DNA of 64,000 bases from Sphingopyxis sp. L1A2A (GCF_005502465.1 NZ_SCOT01000010.1:44805-108804); one strand, 5' to 3'; shown: positions 8,838 to 17,085, counted from the first letter of the stretch. Numbers and translations are program-made. The notes: a model not told the origin generated them from the sequence alone.

Positions 8838-9422
8838 TTACTCCGCCGCGTGGGTGGTCGTTTCGCCCAGCAGAGCCTTCAATTTCGCACGGGCCCGGTG
8901 AAGCCGCGTCTCCACGGTCTTTTCGCTGACTTGCAGCAGCTCGGCGGTTTCCAACTGGCTTAGATCCTCAACGCCGCGAAGGATGAGGACCTCGCGCAGA
9001 TTGGGCGCTAGGCGGGACATGGCGGCGCGAACGCGCTCCAGTTCGGTGCGGTCTGCCGCCTCGGCGTCGGGCGCGGGGCCTTCACTCGCGACATCGTGCG
9101 CGCTTTCGAGGGGCAGGGCGCGAGAGAAAAAAGACCGAACCGCACGCCGCCGCGCCCAGTCGCGGCATTTGTTGAGCGCGATACGGGATATCCAGACCTG
9201 GAAGGGCCGGTCGGCGTCATAGCGGCCAAGCGCCCCAAAGCCCGCGACAAAGCTTTCCTGCGTCAGGTCCATCGCCTCGTCGGGGTCGCCGATATTGTTG
9301 CGGATCAGGCGAAACACGGGCGCCTTGTAGCGACTGAGAAATTCCCGATAGGCCTGCTGCTGTCCTGCCCGGGCAAGTGCGGCGAGCTCGCGATCGCTAC
9401 ATTGCGCGAGATCGAGGCTCAC
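8838..9422 (-). CDS. ECF RNA polymerase sigma factor (CnrH-like)
   Basis: A 194-residue sigma-70 family factor with only regions 2 and 4. Region 2 shows the pattern D.EEA.DLTQESF (here DPDEAMDLTQESFVAGF) and FQVWISRIALNKCRDWARRR; region 4 shows LREVLILRGVEDLSQLETAELL followed by a helix-turn-helix (VSEKTVETRLHRARAKL). Its ATG overlaps the stop of the CnrX-like sensor gene by ATGA, and the order anti-sigma, sensor, sigma is that of cnrYXH. I infer that it drives the five YGAGGGS-N15-CGTATNA promoters around it, including its own. Confidence 0.9.
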   Translation of the reverse strand: MSLDLAQCSDRELAALARAGQQQAYREFLSRYKAPVFRLIRNNIGDPDEAMDLTQESFVAGFGALGRYDADRPFQVWISRIALNKCRDWARRRAVRSFFSRALPLESAHDVASEGPAPDAEAADRTELERVRAAMSRLAPNLREVLILRGVEDLSQLETAELLQVSEKTVETRLHRARAKLKALLGETTTHAAE

Positions 9423-9862
9423 CGCGCATCGGCGGTCAGCGCCTTGACCACGCTCTTGTCGAACATCGCGGCCTGGTCGCGATCAAGAACGACGCGCATC
9501 GCGAACAGATGCTGGAGCGTTTCCTTCTGCAATTCGCCCATCACGCGGTGGGTCTCGTCGATCGCCTCGGTGACGCGGGGTCCATAGCCATGCTCGGCTT
9601 CGATCGCCTGCGCGAGCCGGATATTGGCGGCGCGCATATCGAGCTCGAGCGCATCGCGCCGCTCGGCGAATTTCGCCTCGATCCGGTCGATCTTTACCTG
9701 CTGCGCGGACGAGAGTTTCAGCTCCCGATGCAGCAAAGCGTGCAGCTCGGTCTCGCTTGCGCGCGGTGTCTCGACGATGAGCCGCCCGGCGAGCACACCG
9801 GCGAGCGCGGCGATGAAAGCGACCAGACCGAAAAGCAGCAAACGGCGCGACGACGTCATCAT
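9419..9862 (-). CDS. Periplasmic metal sensor, CnrX-like
   Basis: A 147-residue protein: one N-terminal transmembrane helix (residues 8-27), then a periplasmic four-helix hairpin of the CnrX/CpxP/Spy type. The five metal ligands of Cupriavidus CnrX (H42, H46, E63, H119, M123 from the literature as I recall it) have counterparts here at H41, H45, E62, H118 and M122, each shifted by one. This is strong evidence for a metal-binding sensor. In cnr, metal binding loosens CnrY and frees CnrH. CnrX senses Ni/Co; here the setting is copper, so the cognate metal is uncertain. Coupled by ATGA overlaps to both neighbours. Confidence 0.88.
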   Translation of the reverse strand: MMTSSRRLLLFGLVAFIAALAGVLAGRLIVETPRASETELHALLHRELKLSSAQQVKIDRIEAKFAERRDALELDMRAANIRLAQAIEAEHGYGPRVTEAIDETHRVMGELQKETLQHLFAMRVVLDRDQAAMFDKSVVKALTADAR

Positions 9863-10122
9863 CGCGAATCCAGGAGGGTCGAGGGGGCCAGCGGGCTGGC
9901 CGGAATGAGCGGCGTGATCGGGCTCGCGGCCACGGCCGGCGGAACGATGGCGCTGCCGACGAAGAAACCGCCGCCGAGCGAGACGAAAGCGGCGAGCGCC
10001 ATCATGCGCCGCATCGCCGACGCCTCGCGCAGCCGTGCCGACAGCGCGACGAGGACACGCTCGTCGAGCGTGTCCAGTGCGCTCGGCACCTTCGCTTCAT
10101 TCAAAATCCGGAGTTCGTCCAT
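9859..10122 (-). CDS. Membrane anti-sigma factor, CnrY-like
   Basis: I chose the ATG at 10122, with AGGAAAGG placed correctly before it; an upstream ATG 51 bases away has no ribosome site and would sit inside the promoter. The 87-residue protein has a short cytoplasmic N-terminus with amphipathic helices (ALDTLDERVLVALSARL), one transmembrane segment (about 41-60) and a small Pro/Ala-rich periplasmic tail. Sequence similarity to CnrY is weak, as is usual for this family; the call rests on size, topology and the Y-X-H gene order. It would hold the ECF sigma factor at the membrane until the sensor binds metal. Confidence 0.75.
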   Translation of the reverse strand: MDELRILNEAKVPSALDTLDERVLVALSARLREASAMRRMMALAAFVSLGGGFFVGSAIVPPAVAASPITPLIPASPLAPSTLLDSR

Positions 10123-10150
10123 CGGCCTTTCCTGCCAGTCCATCCATAGA

Positions 10151-10179
10151 TCATACGCGCATGATCCCATCACCCCTCA
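10151..10179 (-). promoter_or_regulatory. ECF-sigma-type promoter of the cnrYXH-like operon (autoregulation)
   Basis: Minus strand reads TGAGGGG, 15 bases, CGTATGA, 28 bases before the anti-sigma ATG. It matches the copA promoter in every position of both elements. It is divergent from the copC promoter at 10210-10238, so one intergenic region serves both operons. Confidence 0.78.
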
Positions 10180-10209
10180 GAAATAATCCAACAACGCGAA
10201 ACCAATTTG

Positions 10210-10238
10210 TGAGGGCCGCGCGGCTGGTTTGCGTATTA
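10210..10238 (+). promoter_or_regulatory. ECF-sigma-type promoter of copCD
   Basis: Plus strand reads TGAGGGC, 15 bases, CGTATTA, 29 bases before the copC ATG at 10268. Same plan as the sites on the other strand at 4614, 8770 and 10151. The last base of the -35-like element is C rather than G. Confidence 0.75.
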
Positions 10239-10267
10239 GCAGGACAGACCCGCAATTGGAGGTTTTA

Positions 10268-10651
10268 ATGTTCAAGTCGTTTCTCCCCTCTGTCACCGCG
10301 GCCGTAGCGCTGCTTCTCGTGCCGGGCGTCGCAAGCGCCCACACCAAGCTCGTCGGCTCGACGCCGGCCGCGAATTCAACGGTTTCGAAGGTGACTTCGG
10401 TCAATTTGCAGTTCAACGAGAAGGTTATCGCCTCGACGGTGAAGGCCGAACTGGTGATGACCGGGATGCCCGGCATGGCCAATCACGCTCCGATGAAGAT
10501 CCCCACCACGTCCATGATGGGCAAGGGCGGCAAATCGATGATGCTGATGGTCAAGCGCGCGCTCGTTCCCGGCACCTATAAGGTCAAATGGTCGGCTGCG
10601 GGCGCCGACACGCACCGCATGGGTAGCGAATTCAGCTTCACCGTGAAGTAA
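10268..10651 (+). CDS. copC: Copper resistance protein CopC
   Basis: Start ATG at 10268 follows a GGAGG six bases away; an in-frame ATG 39 bases upstream would lie across the promoter. The 127-residue product has a signal peptide ending VASA, and the mature protein starts with the copper-ligand histidine of the family (HTKLVGSTPAAN). A Met-rich loop (MTGMPGMANHAPM) and a C-terminal D-x-H (GADTHRMGSEFSF) complete the CopC copper sites. CopC is a periplasmic copper carrier that works with CopD, encoded 7 bases downstream. Confidence 0.93.
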   Translation: MFKSFLPSVTAAVALLLVPGVASAHTKLVGSTPAANSTVSKVTSVNLQFNEKVIASTVKAELVMTGMPGMANHAPMKIPTTSMMGKGGKSMMLMVKRALVPGTYKVKWSAAGADTHRMGSEFSFTVK

Positions 10652-10658
10652 AAAGAAG

Positions 10659-11600
10659 GTGGCAGATCTCCTGCTGATGGGTGTCAGGTTCGCGCTGTTC
10701 GCGAACCTGATGCTTATTGCGGGGCTTGCCGCTTTCTCACTTTATGCGCTCGGATCCGACGAACGGACGTCAGGCGTCGGAGCGCTCTTCGGGCGCCCGC
10801 AGTTTGGGCTCTGCGTCTCGGGCCTGATCCTGTCCTTTGCCGGCATGGCGTTGTTGACCGCGAGCATGCAGGGCGTCGGGGTCCTCGCTATCGACCCCGA
10901 GATGTTTCTGACGATGGTCCGGGAGACCGACGTCGGCACCGCATGGCTTGTGCGCATGTTCGCGCTGCTGGTCGCCGGGGCGGCGAGCTTCTGGCTTGGC
11001 CGCAATCCCGTCGCTGCGGCATCGGTCCTGAGCGTCGCCGGCTCGGCCGGGCTGGCAACATTGGTCTGGTCGGGCCACGCCGGCGCGTCCGAAGGTATCG
11101 TCGGCACCGTGCATCGCGCCAATGACGCGATCCATATGATTGCCGCAGCCGTCTGGTTCGGTGCGATTGCCGCCTTTCTGCTGCTCCTTCGCCCCGGCGA
11201 CCCACCTGGGACGGAAAGGCTCGCGCTTGCCGCGCGAAGCCTCGACCAGTTCGCGCGCGTCGGGACGCTGTGCGTGCTCGTGATCGCCGCGACCGGACTG
11301 GTGAACAGCCAGATTATCATCGGAGTCGAGAATGTCGGGCGATCGATCGTCTCGCCTTATGGTCAGCTTCTCGTCGCCAAGCTCATCCTTTTCGCCGCGA
11401 TGCTCGCCCTCGCCGCGGTCAACCGCTGGCGACTTACGCCGGCGTTGCAGGCATCGGTCGCCAGCCCCGACGAAATAGGCGCCGATTCGAGTCTCGCCGT
11501 GTCGGCGATGCGCCGCAGCCTCGTGCTCGAAGCGTCCGCGGGACTTGCCATTCTCGCGCTGGTCGCATGGTTCGGAACATTGGAACCCTTTGCCGATTGA
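10659..11600 (+). CDS. copD: Copper resistance inner-membrane protein CopD
   Basis: A 313-residue polytopic membrane protein with about eight hydrophobic helices and the CopD pattern W.GHAGAS...VHRANDAIHMIAAAVWFG near residues 150-170, where conserved His residues are thought to take part in copper transfer. It would accept copper from CopC and bring it into the cytoplasm. The GTG at 10659 starts seven bases after the copC stop but its AAGAAG is very close; an ATG at 10677 is an alternative start. Followed 33 bases later by the broken methyltransferase gene. Confidence 0.9.
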   Translation: MADLLLMGVRFALFANLMLIAGLAAFSLYALGSDERTSGVGALFGRPQFGLCVSGLILSFAGMALLTASMQGVGVLAIDPEMFLTMVRETDVGTAWLVRMFALLVAGAASFWLGRNPVAAASVLSVAGSAGLATLVWSGHAGASEGIVGTVHRANDAIHMIAAAVWFGAIAAFLLLLRPGDPPGTERLALAARSLDQFARVGTLCVLVIAATGLVNSQIIIGVENVGRSIVSPYGQLLVAKLILFAAMLALAAVNRWRLTPALQASVASPDEIGADSSLAVSAMRRSLVLEASAGLAILALVAWFGTLEPFAD

Positions 11601-11633
11601 CGGGGTCCGGGTGGCAGGAGGAAAGCACGAGCG

Positions 11634-12288
11634 ATGTCAGATTCGCAGGACAGGAACCCAAGATTTACGCCTGCGGCCGGCTATCATTTCCTCACGCCTT
11701 TCTACGACGCCGGCGTCGCGATCACGACGCGCGAGCGCCGGTGGCGCGGCCGGCTGGTCGAGCTTATGGCGCCGGCGCCCGACGACATCATTCTCGATGT
11801 GGGTTCGGGCACCGGCAATCTCGCGTTGGCGATCGCGCGGCGCGGCGGAGGCGCGCGCTATCTCGGGATCGATCCAGACGATGCTGCCACCCGAATCGCA
11901 CGCGAGAAGACAGCCCGGCTCTCGCCCCAGCCGGACTTTCGCGTCGGATTCTTCACGGCCGCGAGCATCGTCGGCTGGCCGATGCCGACCAAAGTCACAA
12001 TCTGCCTCGTTCTTCATCAGGTCGGCCTCGCCGAAAAGGCCCGCCTGCTCCGCGAGGCCTGGCTTTGCCTCGCACCTGGCGGGCAACTTTATATCGCGGA
12101 TTATGGCGAGCAGCGCAGCCGCCTGATGCGGATCCTGTTCCGGCTGACGATCCAGCAGCTGGACGGCCGATGGCTGTCTACCGGCGCTCATCGGCGAAGC
12201 GGGATTTGAGACTTTATGCGAGGAGCCGGCGTTGAAGACGTTGACGGGCGCAATTTCGATCATGTCTGCGCGCAAACCCATGGCCTGA
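11634..12288 (+). pseudogene. Class I SAM-dependent methyltransferase, frameshifted near its 3' end
   Basis: The first frame (11634-12209) encodes motif I ILDVGSGTGNLALAI and GIDPDD, then runs out of frame after QQLDG at about 12167 and stops at a TGA (12207-12209). The +1 frame resumes with LIGEAGFETLCEEP, then GAISIMSARK, and stops at 12288, which matches the C-terminus of the paralogue at 28336 (EAAGF, then GSISIYEGRK). Between the LDG and EAGF blocks this copy is about 20 bases shorter than the paralogue, enough to shift the frame. The truncated 191-residue protein keeps the SAM site and might retain activity. Role unknown; it follows copCD. Confidence 0.75.
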
Positions 12289-12306
12289 GGCGTATGAGCA
12301 AAAGCG

Positions 12307-12335
12307 CGAGGGCCTGGCCTTCTGGCTGCGTATCA
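12307..12335 (+). promoter_or_regulatory. ECF-sigma-type promoter of the copper ATPase gene
   Basis: Plus strand reads CGAGGGC, 15 bases, CGTATCA, 108 bases before the ATPase ATG. It differs from the strongest sites by one base in each element but keeps the exact spacing. It begins 18 bases after the stop of the frameshifted methyltransferase. Confidence 0.6.
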
Positions 12336-12443
12336 GAGGTAGCGGCCCGATTCTTCCGCCGCGATCCGCGCGGTTCACCGTCGGGCAAATCCGCGGTGCC
12401 CGTTGCCCGGGTCCGGCACGAATGAGCGACAGGAGACGAAGCC

Positions 12444-14765
12444 ATGCAGGAAGATCATCACGCGGCGGTCGAGGATAACGCAACGGTCGATCCGGTTTGC
12501 GGCATGACGGTGAATCCCGCAACAACGTCGCATCGCGCGACCCACGCGGGCTTGGACCATTATTTCTGCAGTGCGGGCTGCCTTGCCAAATTCGAGGCCG
12601 ACCCCGAGCGCTACGCGGCAACGCGGGAAGCGGCACCGGCGATTGCCCCCGAGGGCGCGATCTGGACCTGCCCGATGCACCCGGAGATCCGGCGCTCCGG
12701 CCCCGGAAGCTGCCCGATCTGCGGCATGGCGCTCGAACGCGTCATGCCCGAAGCGGTCGCGGGGCCGAGCGAAGAATATCGCGACATGCGACGTCGTTTC
12801 TGGATCGGGCTCCTGCTCGCCCTTCCGGTGCTCGCGCTCGAGATGGGCGGCCATCTGACCGGCCTTCATCAATATGTAGACCGCTCGACGAGCAACTGGA
12901 TTCAGATGTTGCTGGCGACGCCCGTCGTTCTGTGGGCGGGCTGGCCCTTCTTCGAGCGGGCATGGCTCTCGGTCCGAAACAAGAGCCTCAACATGTTCAC
13001 CCTCATTGCGATGGGGACGGGCGTAGCCTGGGCCTACAGCATGGTCGCGGCCCTCCTGCCCGGGATATTCCCCGGTGCGTTTCGCGCCGCCGACGGTTCG
13101 GTCGCGGTCTATTTCGAAGCGGCAGCCGTTATCACGGTGCTTGTCCTGCTGGGACAGGTGCTCGAGCTCAGGGCGCGCGAGACGACAAGCGGCGCAATCC
13201 GCGCACTTCTCGACTTGACGCCCAAGCTTGCGAGGCGGGTGCGCGGCGACGGGAGCGACGAGGAAGTCGCACTTGAGGATGTCGCGGTCGGTGATGTGCT
13301 GCGCATCCGTCCGGGCGAGAAGGTCCCGGTCGACGGCATCGTGGTCGAAGGCCGCGGCACGGTCGATGAGTCGCTGGTCACGGGCGAATCGATGCCCGTC
13401 ACAAAGGAGGCCGGCGCCGCGCTGATCGGGGGAACGATCAATCAGACGGGCGGGCTGCTGATGCGCAGCGAGAAGGTCGGCCGCGACACGATGCTCGCCC
13501 GCATCGTGCAAATGGTTGCCGACGCGCAGCGCAGCCGGGCGCCGATCCAGCGCCTCGCCGACACCGTTTCTGGCTGGTTCGTTCCCGGCGTCATCGCCGT
13601 TGCTGTTGCTGCGTTTATCGTCTGGTCGCTTCTCGGACCGGCGCCCGCGATGGCCTATGGCCTGATTGCGGCCGTCTCGGTGCTGATCATCGCCTGTCCC
13701 TGTGCGCTCGGCCTCGCAACGCCAATGTCGATCATGGTTGGCGTCGGACGCGGCGCCGAAGCCGGGGTGCTGATCAAGAATGCCGAAGCGCTCGAACGAA
13801 TGGAAAAGGTCGATACGCTCGTCGTCGACAAGACGGGGACCCTTACCGAGGGCAAGCCCTCGGTCGTTGCCATCGAAGTCGCAGATGGGTTCGACGAAAA
13901 TGACCTGCTCGCGATCGCAGCCAGCCTCGAGCGCAGCAGCGAGCATCCTCTTGCGCTCGCGATCGTCAAGGCGGCCGAGGAGCGGGGTCTCGCGCTCGTC
14001 GAGCCTTCAGGGGTCGATCAGCCGGTGGGCAAAGGGATCGTCGGCTCGGTCGAAGAGAAGGCGATTGTCCTCGGCAATGCTGCCTTTCTTGAAGAATATG
14101 ACGTTGACCTCGCCGGGCTTGCCGCGGCGGCCGACCGTCTTCGCGCCGAGGGCGCGACCGCGATCTATATCGCCGTCAACGGCCAAGCGGCCGGCGTCAT
14201 CGCGATTGCCGATCCCGTCAAGGCAACGACAAGCGAAGCCCTCTCTGCCCTGCGCGCCGCGGGCATAAGGGTCATCATGCTGACCGGCGACAATCGCGTC
14301 ACCGCCGAGGCGATCGCGCGGCGCCTCGGTATTGCCGATGTCGAGGCCGATGTCCTGCCGGACCAGAAGAGCGCCGTCGTCCAGCGGCTCCGCGCAGAAG
14401 GCCGGATCGTCGCCATGGCGGGGGACGGGGTCAACGACGCGCCCGCGCTCGCCGCCGCCGATGTCGGCATTGCGATGGGCTCGGGAACCGACGTCGCGAT
14501 CGAAAGCGCGGGCGTCACGTTGCTGCGCGGCGATCTTCTCGGCATCGTTCGGGCGCGGCACCTCAGCCATGCGACGATGTCGAATATCCGGCAGAATCTC
14601 TTCTTTGCCTTCGCCTATAATGTTGCGGGCATCCCGATCGCAGCGGGCGCGCTCTACCCGCTGTTCGGACTTCTTCTATCGCCGATCATCGCCGCTGCCG
14701 CGATGGCGCTCTCCTCGGTCAGCGTCATCGCCAATTCGCTGCGGCTGCGATTCGTGAAAATCTGA
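12444..14765 (+). CDS. Copper-exporting P1B-type ATPase with YHS and heavy-metal-binding N-terminus
   Basis: A 773-residue pump. The N-terminus carries a YHS-type domain (DPVCGMTV, then [15 protein letters not shown], residues 12-58) and a zinc-ribbon-like metal-binding segment (WTCPMHPEI...[10 protein letters not shown], about 74-97) in place of the usual HMA domain. Catalytic features: CPC in the membrane (residues 418-420, [11 protein letters not shown]), DKTGT (D462), [16 protein letters not shown] and [10 protein letters not shown]. The CPC motif predicts Cu(I)/Ag(I) export. AGGAG stands before the ATG. An ECF-type promoter lies 108 bases upstream. Architecture is like CopF/SilP-type ATPases. 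A DUF4440-like gene follows 55 bases later. Confidence 0.93.
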   Translation: MQEDHHAAVEDNATVDPVCGMTVNPATTSHRATHAGLDHYFCSAGCLAKFEADPERYAATREAAPAIAPEGAIWTCPMHPEIRRSGPGSCPICGMALERVMPEAVAGPSEEYRDMRRRFWIGLLLALPVLALEMGGHLTGLHQYVDRSTSNWIQMLLATPVVLWAGWPFFERAWLSVRNKSLNMFTLIAMGTGVAWAYSMVAALLPGIFPGAFRAADGSVAVYFEAAAVITVLVLLGQVLELRARETTSGAIRALLDLTPKLARRVRGDGSDEEVALEDVAVGDVLRIRPGEKVPVDGIVVEGRGTVDESLVTGESMPVTKEAGAALIGGTINQTGGLLMRSEKVGRDTMLARIVQMVADAQRSRAPIQRLADTVSGWFVPGVIAVAVAAFIVWSLLGPAPAMAYGLIAAVSVLIIACPCALGLATPMSIMVGVGRGAEAGVLIKNAEALERMEKVDTLVVDKTGTLTEGKPSVVAIEVADGFDENDLLAIAASLERSSEHPLALAIVKAAEERGLALVEPSGVDQPVGKGIVGSVEEKAIVLGNAAFLEEYDVDLAGLAAAADRLRAEGATAIYIAVNGQAAGVIAIADPVKATTSEALSALRAAGIRVIMLTGDNRVTAEAIARRLGIADVEADVLPDQKSAVVQRLRAEGRIVAMAGDGVNDAPALAAADVGIAMGSGTDVAIESAGVTLLRGDLLGIVRARHLSHATMSNIRQNLFFAFAYNVAGIPIAAGALYPLFGLLLSPIIAAAAMALSSVSVIANSLRLRFVKI

Positions 14766-14820
14766 GTGAAGCGTCGTCGCGGCCTTGGACGTCGGCCGGC
14801 ACGCAAATGGGAGAAGAATG

Positions 14821-15279
14821 ATGAGAGGTTTCAAGCAGGCGGCGATCGGGCTCGCGTTGGTCCTGGCCGTTCCCGCGCACGCGGCGGCAGCCCCGGACTA
14901 TCAGGCCGCGAGCGCGACGCTGGCGCAATATAAGCAGGCGATCGAGAGCCGCGACCTGGCGGGCGTCGAAGCACTGTTCGCGCCCGACGCCCAGATTTTC
15001 GAGTCCGGCGGCGTCGAGGGAAATTTCGTCCATTATCGCGACCATCACCTCGCGCCTGAACTGAAAGCGTTCAAGTCCTTCGCCTTTCAGAACTACAAGC
15101 TGTCGGTGCGGGGCGAAGGCGATGTGGCCATCGCGACCGAGACCTATTCCTACACGATCGTGCTCTTGAACGGCGAAATGGTCAAACGCGATGGTGTGGC
15201 GACGAGCGTCCTCAAATGGACCGACGGCAAGTGGCGGATCCTCAGCCTGCACAGCTCCTCGCGCAAGCCCAAGGCGTAA
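14821..15279 (+). CDS. Secreted SnoaL/DUF4440-like protein of unknown function
   Basis: A protein of about 152 residues with a signal peptide (ends AHAAAA) and a cone-shaped NTF2-like fold pattern: a first helix (SATLAQYKQAIESRDLAG), VEALFAPDAQIFESGGVEG, and a closing ATSVLKWTDGKWRILSLHSS. Start is one of two adjacent ATGs (14818 or 14821); GGGAGAAG fits 14821 better. It probably shares the transcript of the copper ATPase. Such proteins are common beside copper ATPases, but no activity is established; catalytic and binding roles are both known in the fold. Confidence 0.75.
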   Translation: MRGFKQAAIGLALVLAVPAHAAAAPDYQAASATLAQYKQAIESRDLAGVEALFAPDAQIFESGGVEGNFVHYRDHHLAPELKAFKSFAFQNYKLSVRGEGDVAIATETYSYTIVLLNGEMVKRDGVATSVLKWTDGKWRILSLHSSSRKPKA

Positions 15280-15315
15280 GGGGTCCTGAAAGCGGTGCAG
15301 CTCAGCCCGAACCGA

Positions 15316-15714
15316 TTAGACCTGCTCGAAGGCCGAAATGATCGGGCAGTGGACCGTATCGGCGGCGGCGCATTGGCGCGACAGGCCGACAAGCGCGCGC
15401 CGCGCCGCATCGAGTTCGGCAATCGTTTTCTCGATGGCGGTGATGCGCGCGTCGGCAAGCGCGCGCGCGCGGGTCCGATCGGTGGAGGAATCGAGCTCGA
15501 GCAGTTCGCCGATCTCGGCGAGCGTAAATCCTGCCGCCTGCGCCGACTTGATGAAACGCAGGCGCCCGAACACGGCCTCATCATAGCGGCGCACGCTTCC
15601 TTGCATGCCGCCTCCTTCACGCCGGCCGGGAACCGGAAGGAGGCCCTTGCGCTGGTAGAAGCGAATGGTCTCGACATTCACGCTCGCGCGTTTTGCAAGC
15701 TGTCCGATGGTCAT
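15316..15714 (-). CDS. MerR-family metal-responsive regulator with two C-terminal cysteines
   Basis: A 132-residue activator starting MTIGQLAKRASVNVETIRFYQRKGLL, the MerR winged helix; an ATG three codons upstream is possible. The C-terminus has CAAADTVHCPII, matching the second and third mercury-ligand cysteines of MerR, but the first ligand position near residue 77 holds serines (LELDSST). Loss of one ligand argues against a classical three-coordinate mercury sensor; it may sense another thiophilic metal. It is divergent from the glutaredoxin-MauE gene, and a MerR-type promoter with a 20-bp spacer lies between them. Confidence 0.88.
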   Translation of the reverse strand: MTIGQLAKRASVNVETIRFYQRKGLLPVPGRREGGGMQGSVRRYDEAVFGRLRFIKSAQAAGFTLAEIGELLELDSSTDRTRARALADARITAIEKTIAELDAARRALVGLSRQCAAADTVHCPIISAFEQV

Positions 15715-15727
15715 GTCACGCAAGGCC

Positions 15728-15759
15728 TTGACTCCGTACTATGGTACGCAACCTATATG
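15728..15759 (+). promoter_or_regulatory. MerR-type promoter-operator
   Basis: TTGACT at 15728-15733, a 20-base spacer and TATATG at 15754-15759. The spacer contains the dyad CCGTAC-TATG-GTACGC (15734-15749), close to the mer operator. The long spacer is the hallmark of promoters that MerR proteins activate by untwisting DNA. It drives the glutaredoxin-MauE gene. Confidence 0.85.
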
Positions 15760-15794
15760 AGAGGGAGCATAAGGGAATCAAGAAAGGTAGAATC

Positions 15795-16613
15795 ATGAAT
15801 ACCCAGCTCCAAGACGCTCGAAGCAGGCAATCCGCGCCCGGCGCACAGGCGGTCGGACGGCCTCGCGCGACGATCTACCGCATGGTGATGGAGCATCATA
15901 TCTGTCCCTATGGCTTGAAGGCCCTACATCTCTTGCGCAGCCGGGGCTATGAGGTCGAAGACGTCTGGCTGAGGACGCGCGAGGAAACCGATGCCTTTAA
16001 GGCGAAGCATGGCGTCGCGACGACGCCGCAGACTTTCATCGAAGGCGAGCGCATCGGCGGTCACGACGATTTGCGGCGCCATTTGGGTCTAAAGGTTCGA
16101 GATCCCAAGGCGCTCACCTACACGCCGATCATCGCGCTATTTTCGATCACCGCCCTGATGGCGCTGGCAGCGAGCCAGGCTGTGGCGGGCACGCCGTTTA
16201 CCGTCCGCGCCGCCGAGTGGTTCATCGGCTTCAGCATGGCGCTGCTGGCCTTTCTGAAGCTGCGCGACATCGAGAGCTTCTCGAGCATGTTTCTGAACTA
16301 TGACCTTCTCGCAAAGCGCTGGGTTCCCTATGCCACCATCTATCCCTTCGCCGAGGCCCTTGCCGGCATCTTGATGATTTCGGGCGCGCTCAGCTGGATT
16401 TCGATCCCGGTCGCGCTCTTCATCGGGACCATCGGCGCCGTTTCGGTGTTCAAGGCGGTCTATATCGACAAGCGCGAGCTCAAATGCGCGTGCGTCGGCG
16501 GCGACAGCAACGTTCCGCTCGGCTTCATATCGCTGACCGAGAATCTGATGATGATCGCGATGGCCGTGTGGATGCTGCTCGCGCCCGCCGCCATGGTGAT
16601 GGGGCAGCGGTAG
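15795..16613 (+). CDS. Glutaredoxin-MauE/DoxX membrane fusion protein
   Basis: A 272-residue protein. Residues 26-98 form a glutaredoxin domain: ICPYGLKAL (one cysteine, CPYG instead of CPYC), the cis-proline stretch ATTPQTF and GGHDDLRRHL. Residues 110-270 form four or more transmembrane helices of the MauE/DoxX type with CACVGG in a cytoplasmic or periplasmic loop. The fusion suggests passing electrons or a metal-thiol between a soluble glutaredoxin site and the CxC pair. Start ATG follows AAAGGTAG; a longer reading would cross the promoter. Controlled by the divergent MerR. The substrate is unknown. Confidence 0.82.
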   Translation: MNTQLQDARSRQSAPGAQAVGRPRATIYRMVMEHHICPYGLKALHLLRSRGYEVEDVWLRTREETDAFKAKHGVATTPQTFIEGERIGGHDDLRRHLGLKVRDPKALTYTPIIALFSITALMALAASQAVAGTPFTVRAAEWFIGFSMALLAFLKLRDIESFSSMFLNYDLLAKRWVPYATIYPFAEALAGILMISGALSWISIPVALFIGTIGAVSVFKAVYIDKRELKCACVGGDSNVPLGFISLTENLMMIAMAVWMLLAPAAMVMGQR

Positions 16614-16707
16614 GCCGGTTCGGGTGTAACCGGGGCGGGGCTGCCGGCGAATTGCAGTGCAGCTCCGCCTCCCCAATTTCGAATTGACGCGGCTTTCGAC
16701 TAGGATC

Positions 16708-17085
16708 ATGCATCGACCCGTGAAACGCTGGCTTTCCTTCCTGCTCCTGTTCGGAGCCATGCTGGGCCTTCTCGCTCAGGAAGTCGCGTTCGCGTCGGCG
16801 CCTGCCATTGCCATGGCCGACACCGTGATCGCGGCGCCCGCCATGAGCGACGAATGCGCGGAAATGATGAGGGTCGACAAATCCGACCCCGACAAACCGT
16901 GTCAGGGCCTGACACTCGACTGCATCGCGAAGATGGGCTGCGCCCTGCCGCTTGCGGTGGCCACGCCGGCGGCGTCGATCGCGACGTTCGACCACCGAGC
17001 GGGACCGGTCGACCAGCTCCCGATCACGCGACTTTTTGGTCGCACCCTCGGTCCCGAGCCCGAACCGCCTCTATTCCCCGGCTGA
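16708..17085 (+). CDS. Small exported protein of unknown function
   Basis: Not recognised with confidence. About 125 residues from the ATG at 16708 (another ATG at 16657 adds 17 residues). It has a hydrophobic leader (WLSFLLLFGAMLGLLAQEVAFA), a mature region with four cysteines (ECAEMM, PCQGLTLDCIAKMGCALP) and a proline-rich end. Small proteins of this kind often precede cation efflux operons; the cysteines may form disulfides or bind metal. It stands 67 bases before the next small secreted protein and about 400 before the cusC-like gene, in the same direction. Confidence 0.6.
   Translation: MHRPVKRWLSFLLLFGAMLGLLAQEVAFASAPAIAMADTVIAAPAMSDECAEMMRVDKSDPDKPCQGLTLDCIAKMGCALPLAVATPAASIATFDHRAGPVDQLPITRLFGRTLGPEPEPPLFPG

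Noticed and set aside
12290..12296. A second CGTATGA just before the copper ATPase promoter
   Set aside because: There is no GAGGG element 15 bases upstream, so it does not fit the ECF promoter pattern.
12375..13946. A 523-codon minus-strand frame across the copper ATPase
   Set aside because: Antisense of the P1B-ATPase, which carries every catalytic motif.
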